A stretch of DNA of 64,000 bases, taken from contig CM022299.1 in the NCBI GenBank assembly GCA_011799875.1, forward strand, positions 212,666,070 through 212,730,069, read 5' to 3'. Each line of letters begins with the position of its first letter. Within the stretch, counting starts at the first letter, position 1. Below the pieces are notes generated by a model that was not told the origin of the DNA, made no database searches, and saw nothing but the letters and a program-made list of their open reading frames with translations. Positions 10,721-22,293 of this stretch are shown in pieces. The stretch comes from Thinopyrum elongatum. Its lineage: Eukaryota > Streptophyta > Magnoliopsida > Poales > Poaceae. Made by a program: the position numbers and the translations under genes.

Positions 10721-13294
10721 ATGTCGACTGCAGGCATGATCAAGGTCTCGGCTGGGTGTCCTACCTTCGATGGGACGGACTACCCCTACTGGAAGAACAA
10801 GATGCGCATGCATCTTGAGGCAATTGACAACGATCTCTGGTACGTTGTGGAAAATGGTGTTCCCTCTGTCACTCCTTCCGTAGACGCTGCTGATGTGAAG
10901 AGATTCAAGCAACTCGACTCTCAAGCGAAGAATATCATATGTGGCCATCTGAGCAAAGGGCAGTATGGCAGAGTGAGTGCTTTGGAGACAGCTAAGCTTA
11001 TCTGGGATAGGCTGTCCAAGGTCAACGAAGGAGTCTCAACTCAACGTGACTCTCGAGTTGACGTTCTTCGCAATCTCTTCAACCGCTTCAAAAGACTCGA
11101 CAACAAAAATGTTCAGCAAATCTTTGATCGCCGCACTGACATTTCAAACGAGCTTCAAGCACTGGGTGCCACTGACATCACCGACCATGAGGTGGTGAAG
11201 AAATTGCTGAGGTCACTCGATTCTTCATTCGATACACTGGCACTGATGATTCAAGAACGTGGAGACTACAAGTCACTTGATCCTGTTGATATTCTTGAGA
11301 GGCTGAACACTCATGAATTCCAACTAGCTGAGAAGAGAGATCTCTACGGACCGAGCTATGGTAGATCTCGTGCACTGAAAGCCAAGGCAGTCTCTGAATC
11401 TGAAGATGAAGATTCTGGTAGCAGCCTTGGTGATCCTGAAGAACTGAGTCAGGAGCTAGCAATGCTCGTGAGGAAATTCCAGAAGTTCTCTAGACGTGGC
11501 CGATTTGGAAAATCCTCAAGAGGTGATGACATGAAATCTGATTCCTCATCCCATGACTACAAGAAGAGAACTTGCCATAAATGCAAGAAACCTGGTCACT
11601 ACATTACTGATTGTCCTCAGTGGGAGAAGGAATCAAAGAAGAAGAAATACAAGGATGATAGTTCAGATGACTCTAAGAAGAAGAAGAAATCTTCAAAGTC
11701 CTCATCGTCAAAATCTTCAAAGTCTTCATCTCACAAGAAGAGCAGCTCCAAGAAAGCTCGGGCATTCATCGGCAAGGAAATGGACTCTGAAGCTGAATCT
11801 GAGGAACATGAGGAAGAGAAGGCATCTGAGGAGTCAGACTCTGGTGTGGCGAGCCTAGCCCTCGCTACTGCTTATGTTAGCAAGTCCATCTTCAACACTG
11901 AGGAAAATGGCTTCCCCAACACTACTGATGACGGCAACGATGACTATGCCCCCACCTATTGCTTCATGGCAAAAGGTGCCAAGGTACTCAAATATCCCTC
12001 CTCTGAATCAAGTGAGGATGAATCTGATGATAACCTCAAACCCAGCTATTCCAAACTTGCTAATATTGCTGTTAAACAACAAAAGGCTTTGGAAAAGGTT
12101 CAAAATATGCTAGACAAAAGCGATGATCTGTTAGGTGAGGAAATGGATCGAACTCAAACACTGACTGATAATCTTCAGCAACTACAGTCTAAGTTTGACA
12201 CCCTTCAAGGTCGTCATGAAACTCTCTTAGCCGATCATGAGAAGCTTTCTTATGAATTTCTTCAAAGAAAGCAAGATCTTGAGAAGCTAAGGGTGAGTCA
12301 TGAAGATCTTCAGAAGGAAAATGATTCTTTGCTTGCTCAACAGATCAGTTCCGCTCAGGAAGAATTTATTCCACCATGCTTGAAATGCATTGAACGTGAA
12401 ACTACTAATTCTTCACCTGAATGTTCAAATGCTTCTATTGCTGCAAATTCTTCAACTATCTCTGTGGTCACAAATTCCTCATCTGAGGATACCACTAGTA
12501 TCACTGACGAAAATGCAGGGTTGAAGGAATTGTATGTGACAGGCATGTACAAAAGCCTCAAAGGGCATCAGACTCTTTGTGATGTGCTCAAAAAGCAGAT
12601 CTTGAACAGGAACCCTAGGAAAGAGGGTATTGCCTTTGAGAGGAAACTCAATGCTAATGGAACCTACTGGAAACCTGAGCAGTATCCCAAAACCTCATGG
12701 GTTGCTGCGAAGGGACCTCCCGTGGATCCATCCACTTTATCTGGCTTTACTTGTGAATCCTCATATTCATCTGATGAGTCATTTGACTCCAACTATAAAC
12801 TGTTCAAAAATCAGAATGGTGAGGTATTTGCTAGATATGTTGGATCTAACTGCAGGAATGGTCCCCCTATGAAGAAAATCTGGGTTCCCAAAAGGTGCCT
12901 TGAAAGTCTTCAGGTGAATGTCCTCATGACACCACCTGTGAAGAATAAGAACTTCAGATCAAATTCTTCATATGGACCAAAGTCTTCATATGGATCCAAG
13001 TCCTCTTATGGATCAAATTCCTCACATGGATCCAAGTCCTCACATGATCATCATAATACTAACGCTTCTGTTTCGCAGGGAAAATCTAAGAGTTCTGATT
13101 ATGTGCATTATTCTTCAAATCATTATATTCATAAGTCCTCGAAGAATTTCTCTGCTTACTCATATGTCTATGCTAATCCCTCTCCTGTGAAACGAAGCAC
13201 TCTGGCCTCAATGCCACCTTTCTCTTATGGAGCTCGCAGAATGATGAACTCTTTGCCACCCCTCCAGATGTGGGTGGTAAAGAAAAAGAACTAA
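10721..13294 (+). CDS. S1 gag (857 aa)
   Basis: Capsid/nucleocapsid protein starting at the ATG at 10721, 54 bases after the primer-binding site. The N-terminal gag fold begins with FDGTDYPYWKNKMRMHLEAI at about residues 16-35. The zinc knuckle CHKCKKPGHYITDC is at about 285-298, followed by a Lys/Ser-rich stretch. An acidic region (EAESEEHEEEKASEESDS) is near 365. A coiled-coil-like segment occupies about 455-560. Tyr/Ser-rich repeats (SSYG, SSHG) occur near 760-790. It ends WVVKKKN-TAA. The great length is typical of Sireviruses. Pol resumes downstream in the same frame. No premature stop is present. Confidence 0.93.
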   Translation: MSTAGMIKVSAGCPTFDGTDYPYWKNKMRMHLEAIDNDLWYVVENGVPSVTPSVDAADVKRFKQLDSQAKNIICGHLSKGQYGRVSALETAKLIWDRLSKVNEGVSTQRDSRVDVLRNLFNRFKRLDNKNVQQIFDRRTDISNELQALGATDITDHEVVKKLLRSLDSSFDTLALMIQERGDYKSLDPVDILERLNTHEFQLAEKRDLYGPSYGRSRALKAKAVSESEDEDSGSSLGDPEELSQELAMLVRKFQKFSRRGRFGKSSRGDDMKSDSSSHDYKKRTCHKCKKPGHYITDCPQWEKESKKKKYKDDSSDDSKKKKKSSKSSSSKSSKSSSHKKSSSKKARAFIGKEMDSEAESEEHEEEKASEESDSGVASLALATAYVSKSIFNTEENGFPNTTDDGNDDYAPTYCFMAKGAKVLKYPSSESSEDESDDNLKPSYSKLANIAVKQQKALEKVQNMLDKSDDLLGEEMDRTQTLTDNLQQLQSKFDTLQGRHETLLADHEKLSYEFLQRKQDLEKLRVSHEDLQKENDSLLAQQISSAQEEFIPPCLKCIERETTNSSPECSNASIAANSSTISVVTNSSSEDTTSITDENAGLKELYVTGMYKSLKGHQTLCDVLKKQILNRNPRKEGIAFERKLNANGTYWKPEQYPKTSWVAAKGPPVDPSTLSGFTCESSYSSDESFDSNYKLFKNQNGEVFARYVGSNCRNGPPMKKIWVPKRCLESLQVNVLMTPPVKNKNFRSNSSYGPKSSYGSKSSYGSNSSHGSKSSHDHHNTNASVSQGKSKSSDYVHYSSNHYIHKSSKNFSAYSYVYANPSPVKRSTLASMPPFSYGARRMMNSLPPLQMWVVKKKN

Positions 13295-13549
13295 TCTCTT
13301 ATGCAGGGTCAGGTCTCCAGACGAACTAAATCGTCTGAAGAATTTGCTGGAGACCTGAAATGCTTGAAAGGACGCAAGCTAATTATGAAGAAATGATTTA
13401 TTCATTTCTCATGTCCTCACATTGCTATATATATATATATATATATATACATATGTTGCTTTAATTGATGAAATATGTCTGATGAATTTGATGTCATATT
13501 CTTCACTCTGAAGTATATGAGTTCGTAAGATGCACTAATTCATCTGCAG
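13277..13549 (+). other. Gag-pol junction, possible cryptic intron
   Basis: The region between gag and protease has stops in the common frame (13292 TAA and several later). It is AT-rich, has a GTAAAG donor-like site at 13277 and a strong acceptor (TTCATCTGCAG) ending at 13549. Its length, 273, is a multiple of three, and both ends fall on codon boundaries. Splicing would join gag residue WV to DDLPKATEWVLDSG. The donor is imperfect, so this is a suggestion only; separate translation or another mechanism is equally possible. Confidence 0.35.
13426..13449. repeat. (TA)12 microsatellite
   Basis: Uninterrupted TA dinucleotides inside the gag-pol junction of S1. Confidence 0.95.
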
Positions 13550-16500
13550 GATGATTTACCCAAAGCTACTGAGTGGGTCCTCGATAGTGGATGTACAAAT
13601 CACATGACCGGTGACAAGAGCTTACTGATGAACACTCCTTTATCTCCATCACACTTGAAGCATATCACCTACGCTGACAAAGGCAAAAGCAAGGTATTGG
13701 GTCTAGGTAGGGTTGCAATCTCAAAGGATCGACACATGGATAAAGTCATGCTTGTCGAGTCCCTCGGATTCAACCTCATGTCTGTCTCAATGCTTTGTGA
13801 TCTTGATATGGTTGTTGTCTTTGGCAAATATCGTTGCTTAGTGCTCATGGAATCTGACAATTCCAAAATCTTCGAAGGCTTTAGGAGAGGAGACTTGTAT
13901 ATTGTTGATTTCTCTACAGGACCACAGCCTGCCACTTGTCTACTTGCTAAAGCTTCAGAAGGCTGGCTATGGCATCGACGACTAGGTCATGCTGGCATGA
14001 GGAACTTACACACGCTCGTGAAGAAAAAGCACGTCATTGGCATCGAGGGTGTCAAATTCCTCAAAGATCATCTTTGTGGGGCTTGTGAGGCTGGAAAGAT
14101 GACCAGAGCCAAGCACCCCTCGAAGACCATCATGACTACTTCTCGTCCTTTTGAATTGCTTCATATGGATCTCTTTGGCCCTACTCATTATGCCACACTA
14201 ACAAATGCAGCATCTCTATATGGCTTTGTCATTGTTGATGACTATTCTCGTTACACATGGGTGCATGTCATTACTTACAAAACTGAAGTGCAGGAAGTCT
14301 TCAGACGATTTTCCTCAAGGGCTTCGACGAATTTCGGCGTGAAGATCAAGCATATACGTAGTGACAATGGGACCGAGTTCAAGAATACTGGTCTTGATGA
14401 CTATCTCGATGAACTTGGTATTACTCATGAGCTATCTGCCCCATACACTCCTCAGCAGAATGGCGTTGTGGAGCGCAAGAACAGGACTCTCGTTGAGATG
14501 GCTCGCACCATGCTTGATGAATACAAGACACCTCGTCACTTCTGGCCTGAGGCAATTGATACTGCATGCCACATCATCAACATGGTATATCTTCACAAAT
14601 TCTTCAAGAAGACCTCATATGAACTCCTCACTGACAAGAAACCCAATGTGAGTTATTTCAAAGTCTTCGGTGCTAAATGTTGGATTAGAGATCCTCATCA
14701 CAATTCTAAATTTGCACCGAAAGCACATGAAGGTTTTATGCTTGGTTACGGAAAGGACTCGCACACCTACAGGGTCTTCAACACCTATCACAACAAGGTT
14801 GTTGAAACTGTAGATGTGCGGTTCGATGAAACTAACGGCTCGCAAAGAGAGCACCTACCTCCTGTGCTAGATGAAAAGACGCCTGAGGAAACCATCAAGT
14901 TCAAAGCTACTGAGGATGTCATTCCTACTGAAGAATCTGCTGAAGAAATCATTCCAGAACATGAAGAACAGCATGCTGGCGCACCTGAAGAAAATGGCTC
15001 TGAAGAAAATGCTGAGCCAAATCAAAGTCGTCAACCTGCTCATCCTCGCGTTGCAAATGAAGTACAGATTGAGAGAATCATCAACGACATCAACGCACCA
15101 GGTCCTCTGACTCGCTCAAAAGCTTCACATTTATCTAACTTTTGTGGGCATTTTGCTTTCATCGCCATCACAGAGCCCACCAAAGTTGATGAGGCATTTC
15201 TGGAGCCTGAATGGATTCAAGCAATGTAAGAGGAATTACATCAATTCAAGCTGAACAATGTATGGGAGCTTGTCAAGCGACCGGACCCATGCAAGCACAA
15301 TATCATCGGTACCAAATGGATCTACCGCAACAAGCAAGATGAAAATGGCCTAGTGGTGAGGAACAAGGCTCGTCTTGTGGCTCAAGGCTACACACAGGTT
15401 GAAGGAATTGGTTTCGATGAAACTTTTGCACCTGTTGCTAGACTTGAGGCTATTCGCATATTGCTTGCTTATGCTAACCATCATAATATCATCTTATATC
15501 AAATGGATGTGAAAAGTGCATTCCTCAATGGTAAGCTTGAGGAAGAAGTATATGTTGCTCAACCCCCAGGTTTTGAAGATCCTAAGCATCCTGACAAAGT
15601 CTTCAGACTCAATAAGGCCCTCTATGGCCTCAAGCAGGCCCCTCGGGCGTGGTATGATACTTTGAAGGAATTCCTCATGAAGAAAGGCTTCAAACCCGGT
15701 TCACTCGACCCAACTCTTTTCACCAAAACCTATGATGATGAATTATTCGTGTGCCAAATATATGTTGATGATATTATCTTTGGCTATACTAACCAACATT
15801 ACAGTGACGAATTTGCTTACATGATGAGTGAGGAATATCAAATGTCCATGATGGGAGAATTGAAATTCTTCTTAGGTCTTCAAATTCGTCAACAACGCAA
15901 TGGCATCTTCATTTCTCAAGAGAAATACCTCAAGGACGTTCTGAGGAAATTCGGTATGCAAGAATGCAGAGGCGTCAAAATCCCTATGCCCACAAATGGC
16001 CATCTATGCACTGATGAAAATGGAATAGACTTCGATCAAAAGGTATACCGCTCCATGATTGGCTCTTTATTGTACCTATGTGCATCTAGGCCGGATATTA
16101 TGCTTAGTGTTTGCATGTGTGCCCGTTTTCAAGCTGCACCGAAGGAATCACACCATAAGGCTGTGAAACATATTCTTCGATATCTAGTTCACACTCCAAC
16201 ACTTGGATTATGGTATCCCAAGGGCTCAGTTTTTGATCTCATTGGATATTCTGACTCTGACTATGCTGGTGATCATGTGGACCGCAAGTCAACTTCAGGC
16301 ACATGCCATTTCCTCGGACGATCCTTAGTATGTTGGTCCTCGAAGAAGCAGAACTGCGTATCACTCTCTACTGCTGAAGCTGAGTATATTGCTGCTGGTT
16401 CTTGCTGTGCTCAATTGCTATGGATGAAGCAAACCCTCAAGGACTACGGCATCAATGTGAAGAATGTGCCACTCTACTACGACAACGAGAGTGCCATCAA

Positions 16501-16732
16501 AATTGCTCATAACCCAGTTCAGCACTCGAAGACAAAGCACATCGAGATTCGTCATCATTTTCTTCGAGATCATGTGTTGAAGGGTGACATCTCTATTGAT
16601 CCCGTGAAGTCTGAAGAACAACTAGCGGATATCTTCACAAAGCCCTTGGATGAGAAGAGATTTAGCAAATTGCGGTGTGAGCTAAATATCTTAGAATCTT
16701 TGAATGTTCTTTGTAAAGGACACACATCCTAA
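13550..16732 (+). pseudogene. S1 pol (protease, integrase, reverse transcriptase, RNase H), one nonsense mutation
   Basis: Polyprotein for processing, integration and reverse transcription. Protease centre: WVLDSGCTNHMTG near 13574. Integrase: H-H-C-C finger from HRRLGHAG to CGACEAGKM, then catalytic D-D-E in DLFGPTHY, IRSDNGTEF and PQQNGVVERKNRT. Reverse transcriptase: [34 protein letters not shown] and catalytic YVDDIIFG near 15770. RNase [22 protein letters not shown] and YDNESAI. A TAA at 15227-15229 follows WIQAM, where plant Copia elements usually read a glutamine (CAA to TAA). The frame is otherwise open on both sides. This one change separates integrase from reverse transcriptase. Confidence 0.92.
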
Positions 16733-17433
16733 CACTTATGCAAATTGATGACTTAGATGTGCAACACACGAAGAAACGTTTTTCTTCAATCAATGAACAC
16801 TAACCCTCTAAGTGTGAAGAAATTAATGAAGAATTTGATTCTCAGAGCCCTACGACAATTGTACGCGGTGTCTGAAATCATCATTCTTACACGATGGGTC
16901 ACGCCACCACAAAAAGGTTGAAAATCTTCAAAATTTGAGTTTTTCATCATTGTGCAAATTCTTCAAATTTTCAAATTCTTCAACTTTGCAAAATCTTCAC
17001 TCTTTCCGTCTGTGTTCTTCATTGACTATATATATATTTGAGTTTTCTGTCCTCTACAGCATTCACTTATTGCTAATTCTTCAAGTTGTTTTTCTTCTAA
17101 GTGAATGTGATCGGACCCTTTCCCCCTCTATGCTAAACTCAATCCAGTCCGTTCACAAATTCTTCATGTGCGTTCTATTTGAAACCCGTTCAAAGTCTTC
17201 ACTGTGTCCTTGACAGCTGAAGAATTTGCGAACAAAACCTTAAAATATTCTTATCTGAATTTTCGGCTTTTGCCGCTCAAACCATTCCATATCCCTCGAT
17301 AAGATTTATCTATTCACCCGCGATCAAACACGATCTCCACTTCACAGTACGTGGGTGACACATGTCGCTAGGATGAGAAGGGTCAGGGGCATGTTCGTCC
17401 ATTTTCCTCGGACGAGCGGTTTTTCACCTCTGC

Positions 17434-17441
17434 TATAAATA
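17434..17441 (+). promoter_or_regulatory. Internal TATA box upstream of S1 third ORF
   Basis: TATAAATA in TGCTATAAATACCCC, about 600 bases before the third ORF. It is followed by a C/T-rich, CG-rich leader (GCCGCCGCT, CCGCCGCCG) like a grass 5' UTR. The 700 bases between pol and this site (16733-17433) hold no ORF I can support. Confidence 0.55.
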
Positions 17442-17710
17442 CCCCTCGCCCTCCTCAGATCTCATTTACCCCGCTTGATCTTACTCCCTCGCTCGAGCTC
17501 TCAGACCTAGCGCCGCCGCTACATTCCATCGTTGCCGGTGAGGAAGAGCTTCACTGCCTGGACCTCGTCGCCGTCGTACTCACGCCGGTCGCGGAAATCT
17601 TCACTCTGCCGCCGCCGTAGCTGTTTTCCATCGCCAAGTTAGGGCGTGGAAGATCTGAACAGACGAACATCTCCACTGCTACTCTCAGTTCATCGTGTTC
17701 TTTGTCAAGG

Positions 17711-18032
17711 GTAAATAAAATTTATTTTTACTGCCCTTGTTGATTCTGATGATTTCCACAAAATCTTCAAAAGGTGTTTATTCTTCAACTTTCATGTTCT
17801 TAAACACCAACTTGCTTCTGTCCTTGATCAGTTTCTCTAAGCAACGTTTTTCTTCAAGATTCCTCAATTGTGTGGATTTTCAATCTACACAACTCTAGAA
17901 CCTAAGTCAAAAATTCTTAGTGAAATTCCTCAAGACACCCCTGGTCAAATTCCTCAAACTTGATACTTTTGAAAAACTTCTGAGAACGCATATGACCTCT
18001 CCAAATTCTTAGCACCTATATTCTGTTCACAG
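17711..18032 (+). other. Probable 5' UTR intron of S1 third ORF
   Basis: Donor CAAGG|GTAAAT at 17711 and acceptor TTCTGTTCACAG ending at 18032. 322 bases, AT-rich between GC-rich flanks. The ATG of the third ORF lies six bases after the acceptor. This is the layout of many plant genes with a leader intron. Confidence 0.5.
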
Positions 18033-18038
18033 GTACAC

Positions 18039-21000
18039 ATGTCTGCTGCTGAATCACTAGGTTCTCATCAACTTAACTCATTTGCAGCATTTCTCGAAGA
18101 TAAGTTGCACACTTCCTCAGAAACATCCATTGTTCAAAATCCTCTAGTGAAGAAAATGGCTGATGGTAAAAGACCTCAGAAGGGAGGAAAAAGACCAGAG
18201 ACAAATACTGCTTTTGAGATCCCTGATGACATCTATGATGAATATTGTACTCCTGATGAAGCAACTCATGGCAAGGAGAACAAAAATCAGTGCAAAGTGC
18301 GCATTCAGAAGATTGAGAGGAGATGGGCAAGAGAATGGAGGGAATATCGCTATGTCACTCCCAAGTACATGAAGAAATTCGCTGTTAACCCTCCATGTCC
18401 AAGACCTCCATTGGCTCCTGGCCAAGAAGCTGATCCCACTAGCATCAGAAGAGGTGAGGAATTTCCTCAGGAGTGGGCTAAGCGTCAAGCCAAGCTGGCC
18501 AAAGTGGCTAAAGAGGCAGTGAAGAAATTTAATGAAGATTCTGTTGCTGCCGCCGCTGAGGCCTCTGCTATCAAGCCTAAGAAGGCTATGCTAAAGAAAT
18601 CAGCTGTCAAGACAAGTTCCTCAGCTGCAATGCCCTCACGGCCAAGCTCTTCTAGGCCCTCATGGCCTGTTCCTCAAGCAAATTCCTCAAAAGCAGCTCC
18701 AACTCCCTCAGTTGCAAAATCCTCAGCTGCTCCTACAATGTCCTCAGCACCTGTGCATCTTGCCACATGCCAAAGGACCACTGGAATCTCAATTGCTTCA
18801 GGAGTCTCTGCAAGTTCTTCAGCTCCACCTCAGTCTTCAACAACTCCGACCTTGCTGAAGAAAAAGGCCACTGCTAGACGAGGCACAAGGCCAAGTCCTC
18901 ACAAGAAGCAAGTCGCCTTTCAGGTTTCGTCAAGCGAAGACGAAGCTGATGATGAAGAATTAGCTGAGATCATTAGAAATTGACAACAAAGGGCCTCTAG
19001 TGCCAAAGGCAGTGCTGTGCCCCTCATGCTGGATCCAAGGAAGGTCCTTGATTTCATCGATCTATGGCACAAGGATCCAAATACACCTTTGCCTGAATTA
19101 AACCTCACTCCTGGTCAAAGTCACATGTTGACGTCCTTCATAAATGAAGAGAAATGGAAATTTGAAAAGGCCAGGCAGGTGAAGAAGGCTCAGTACAAGA
19201 AGGAGCGTTTTCTGAAGAAAAATGTTGTGAAAATGTCTCCTGAAGAACTTGTGACTATGCAGGCTGAGATCAAAGCACTAAGTGATGAATTTCATGCATT
19301 CCGTGCAGATTGGCTAGGTGCCAAAGTCAGATTCGTCAGAATGGCAAAAGGATTTACTCCAAGTGTTGCAGCTTCATCGCAACCCAAATTTCCTCAGACT
19401 GGAACATCTGTTCAGTCTGCTGAAGAAAATGAAAGTGCCAGAGCTACTGAAGAAATTCCAGTCTCTGAAGAAAATGCCAGGGCAACCTCCAATATTGCGC
19501 CTGAAGAGCAATCTAGGCCAGTTGAAGCTTCTGCTACTGTGCCTGAGGAATCTTAACAAGCCAGGGCAACTGCATCAGTTGTGCCTGAAGAAATTCAACC
19601 AATTTCCTCTGCTCCTGCTGCACCGACGACAAGCATCAACCTTCCTTCTGCAACAGAAGCGAAGAAAACCAAAGCTGCGGAGCGAGCAGCTGTGAAGAAA
19701 AGGAAAGCATCTGCATCTTCAGAGTCTTCAGCTCCCAAGAAATTGAAGACTTTGACGAGTTCATCTGAAAACCCAATTGATGCTATTCCAATATCAAGCA
19801 TGCCATCAAAGGAGATCATTCCCTTTGGTGAGGAATATGAAATTCCAAGTAAATCTGATGAAGAAGATCCTTCTGCTGCTTCGACAGAGCAGATGGATGA
19901 AGAAATTGAAGTGGATACTTTCCCTTCAACCCCACTGGTATCATCGCCCATGCCTCAGTTCACAGCTGAAGAGGCAGGCGTCGAAGAAATTGAAGAAGAT
20001 GAGGATGTGGATATTGGGTCTACAACACCTATTCTAAATGATGACTTTTGGGAAAGTCATCACCCCAATTCACCTCTGACAACCCCTCTACATCAAGTTC
20101 CTCAGTCCCCTATGCCAACTGAAGAAATTCATACGGGCTCTGATGAACGTCAAGCTTCACTTCATTCTATTCCTGAAGAAGTTCCAGTCACTAGCGCTGA
20201 TGTACATATGTCTGAAGAAATGGAGGCCAAGGCTGCTGCTGAAATTCCTCAGCCTGTGGCTCCAGTGGCTATACCTCAAGAGGCTGTAAATTCTTCAACT
20301 GTTAATCTTCAGCCCAAGCCACAGAACCCTCACTCCAAGAAGCAGAAGTTTAATGCTGAGGATTTCTTCAATGAGCACATATTCTTCACTGACTACAATC
20401 CCTATGACTCTGCTCGACTTCGTCGCAAGCGCTTCTGGACTGCAAGCCAGATGAACTTCTATTCTTCATTATTGTTTGATAAGGATAAGATCTTTGAACA
20501 TGAGCAAATTCCTCATGTAGATATGGAATCGCTGCCCTGCTTCACCCGAGTCCTCAGTGTTCTTCATGACGCTGGGTTACTTAATTTCTGCACCGACATC
20601 TGCGATTGGAATGAAGAACTCATTCTTCAATTCTTTGCCACGCTGCACATTACCGAAAATGTTGATGATGTCAATTCGTGGGTATTGGACTGGATGACCG
20701 ATAATACTCATTTCAAAGCACCGGCTTCTGAATTGCTTCATGCCATCCCAGTCAGTCCTCCCACTGAAGGTGCAAGGCTTCTCTATGTTGAACCTGAACT
20801 GTCTGATCATCTGATGCAAGTGCTGATGAAGCCTTTGAAGCCAGGCCAAGCTCCAAGGACCAAATTCCTCGTCAAGGAATTGCTCTATGTGCCAAGGATA
20901 GTTTATCGCATATTGATCAAAACCCTCAGTCCAATCAAGGGCCACAACTCTGATGATGAAGAAGTTGTTGGCATCATGAAGAATCTGCTGTTCAATATCA

Positions 21001-21767
21001 TTCATGGTATACCTATCAACTACCACGATTTCTTCATGAGGACTTTGGCCAATGCTGCTCTGTCGCCTTTTGAGTTGAAGCCTTATGCTCCCTGGATCAT
21101 GAAGTTCATCAGATCAAGGTCTTCAATTCATTATAAGGCTGATTTTCAAAATCATCTCAGCTATTTGCCCCCTATTGAAGTCCTCAAATGGACTATTTCC
21201 TCAGCTGACGAGAAGGGCAAGGCTGCTGTTATTGATGAAGGTACTCGTCCATTGGATGGACAGTTTCGCAAAGCTACTTCCTATTCCACCAATGATGACT
21301 CTGCAACTCAAGATTCTGCCGCCAAAGCTTCAGAACATCATCCTCAAGCCACAGCTCCGCGTGTGATGACTGATCATGAACTTCTCCTTAGTCTTCATCA
21401 GAAAGTTGATCGAAATCACAAGTGGGTCAAGCGTCAGTTTGGTGCAATTCTTCAGAACATGACAGTCACTCAAAATACTGTGAAGAAGAATCACTATTAC
21501 TTGCATGAAGTCTTTGACCACACTTGGGCGATTCTGTCTAATCTTCATAGTGCTGAAGAACTCAAGGAGATGGGATTCCAACAGGACTTTGACTGGTCTC
21601 AGCCACCTTCGAAGAAATTCAAGAAAGTCAAAGTTCCTCAGCTTGTTGCCAGTTCATATTCTTCATCGCGCGAGACGGATGAAGCTGAAGACTTGAACGA
21701 CACTGCGGCAGGCCCTACCTCAACGGACGACCCCAACAATGCTGGCGCTCCTCCATCGACATCATGA
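18039..21767 (+). pseudogene. S1 third ORF (Sirevirus env-like position, unknown function), two nonsense mutations
   Basis: One frame of 1243 codons from the ATG at 18039 to TGA at 21765-21767, broken by TGA at 18981-18983 and TAA at 19554-19556; all three open parts are in the same phase. The N-terminal part has a basic WAREWREYRYVTPKYMKKF segment, then Ala/Ser/Pro-rich linker. The middle is rich in EE and PEE repeats, with Lys-rich patches (KKRKASASS, SKKQKF). From about codon 770 a folded-looking domain starts at FFNEHIFFTDYNPYDSARLR and runs through the C-terminal WVKRQFGAILQNMT region. I see no signal peptide or clear membrane segment, so envelope function is not supported. The long position-three ORF is typical of Sireviruses. 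Confidence 0.7.
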
Positions 21768-21824
21768 TGATATTCCTCAGGGGCGTTAGTCCTCATTTTT
21801 CGTCCCTTTTGGTCATTCGATGAC

Positions 21825-22293
21825 AAAGGGGGAGAAATTTGAGTTAGTCTTCAAGCGGGTCTTATATATGGGCTATATTTCTGTTAAGTTTCAACTCTTG
21901 CTCTTCTGAGGTGTTTGCTCTGATGAGTTGTAAACTTAAGTCCTATGGTGGTCTGATACTTTTGCTCTATTTTTCTGCATGCTATTTCCTCAATACCATA
22001 ATGCACGCATGCTGAATTTCGTCAGACACCATATTTCATCATGCATTTCAAATTCTTCATATCATATGATAAATGCGTGTATGAATTTCAAGATATAGGA
22101 GGAGATCTCCATGATATTACTCAACAATGTGCATTTGCTATTTCAAAGCAAATTCCTCAAATATGCACATCTTCAGGGGGAGTTCTTCTATATCTTGCAG
22201 TCAAATTCCTCAATATCAGTATTTACACTTCATATGTTTATCCCCGTTGAAAACTTAACCTATATTGTCATCAATCACCAAAAAGGGGGAGAT
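21825..22293 (+). promoter_or_regulatory. Multiplied polypurine tracts of S1
   Basis: Three G-rich purine tracts: AAAGGGGGAG at 21825-21834 (after the TCATTCGATGAC motif), CAGGGGGAG at about 22174-22182, and AAAAAGGGGGAG ending at 22292, just before the 3' LTR. Multiple such tracts upstream of the 3' LTR are a known Sirevirus signature. The last is the likely functional plus-strand primer. Confidence 0.8.

Noticed and set aside
13426..13449. TA repeat considered as a CRISPR-like or origin element
   Set aside because: Plain microsatellite inside a retrotransposon; no spaced repeats or other origin features.
18039..21767. Calling the S1 third ORF an envelope protein
   Set aside because: No signal peptide or membrane helix is visible; only position and length match the env-like label used for Sireviruses.
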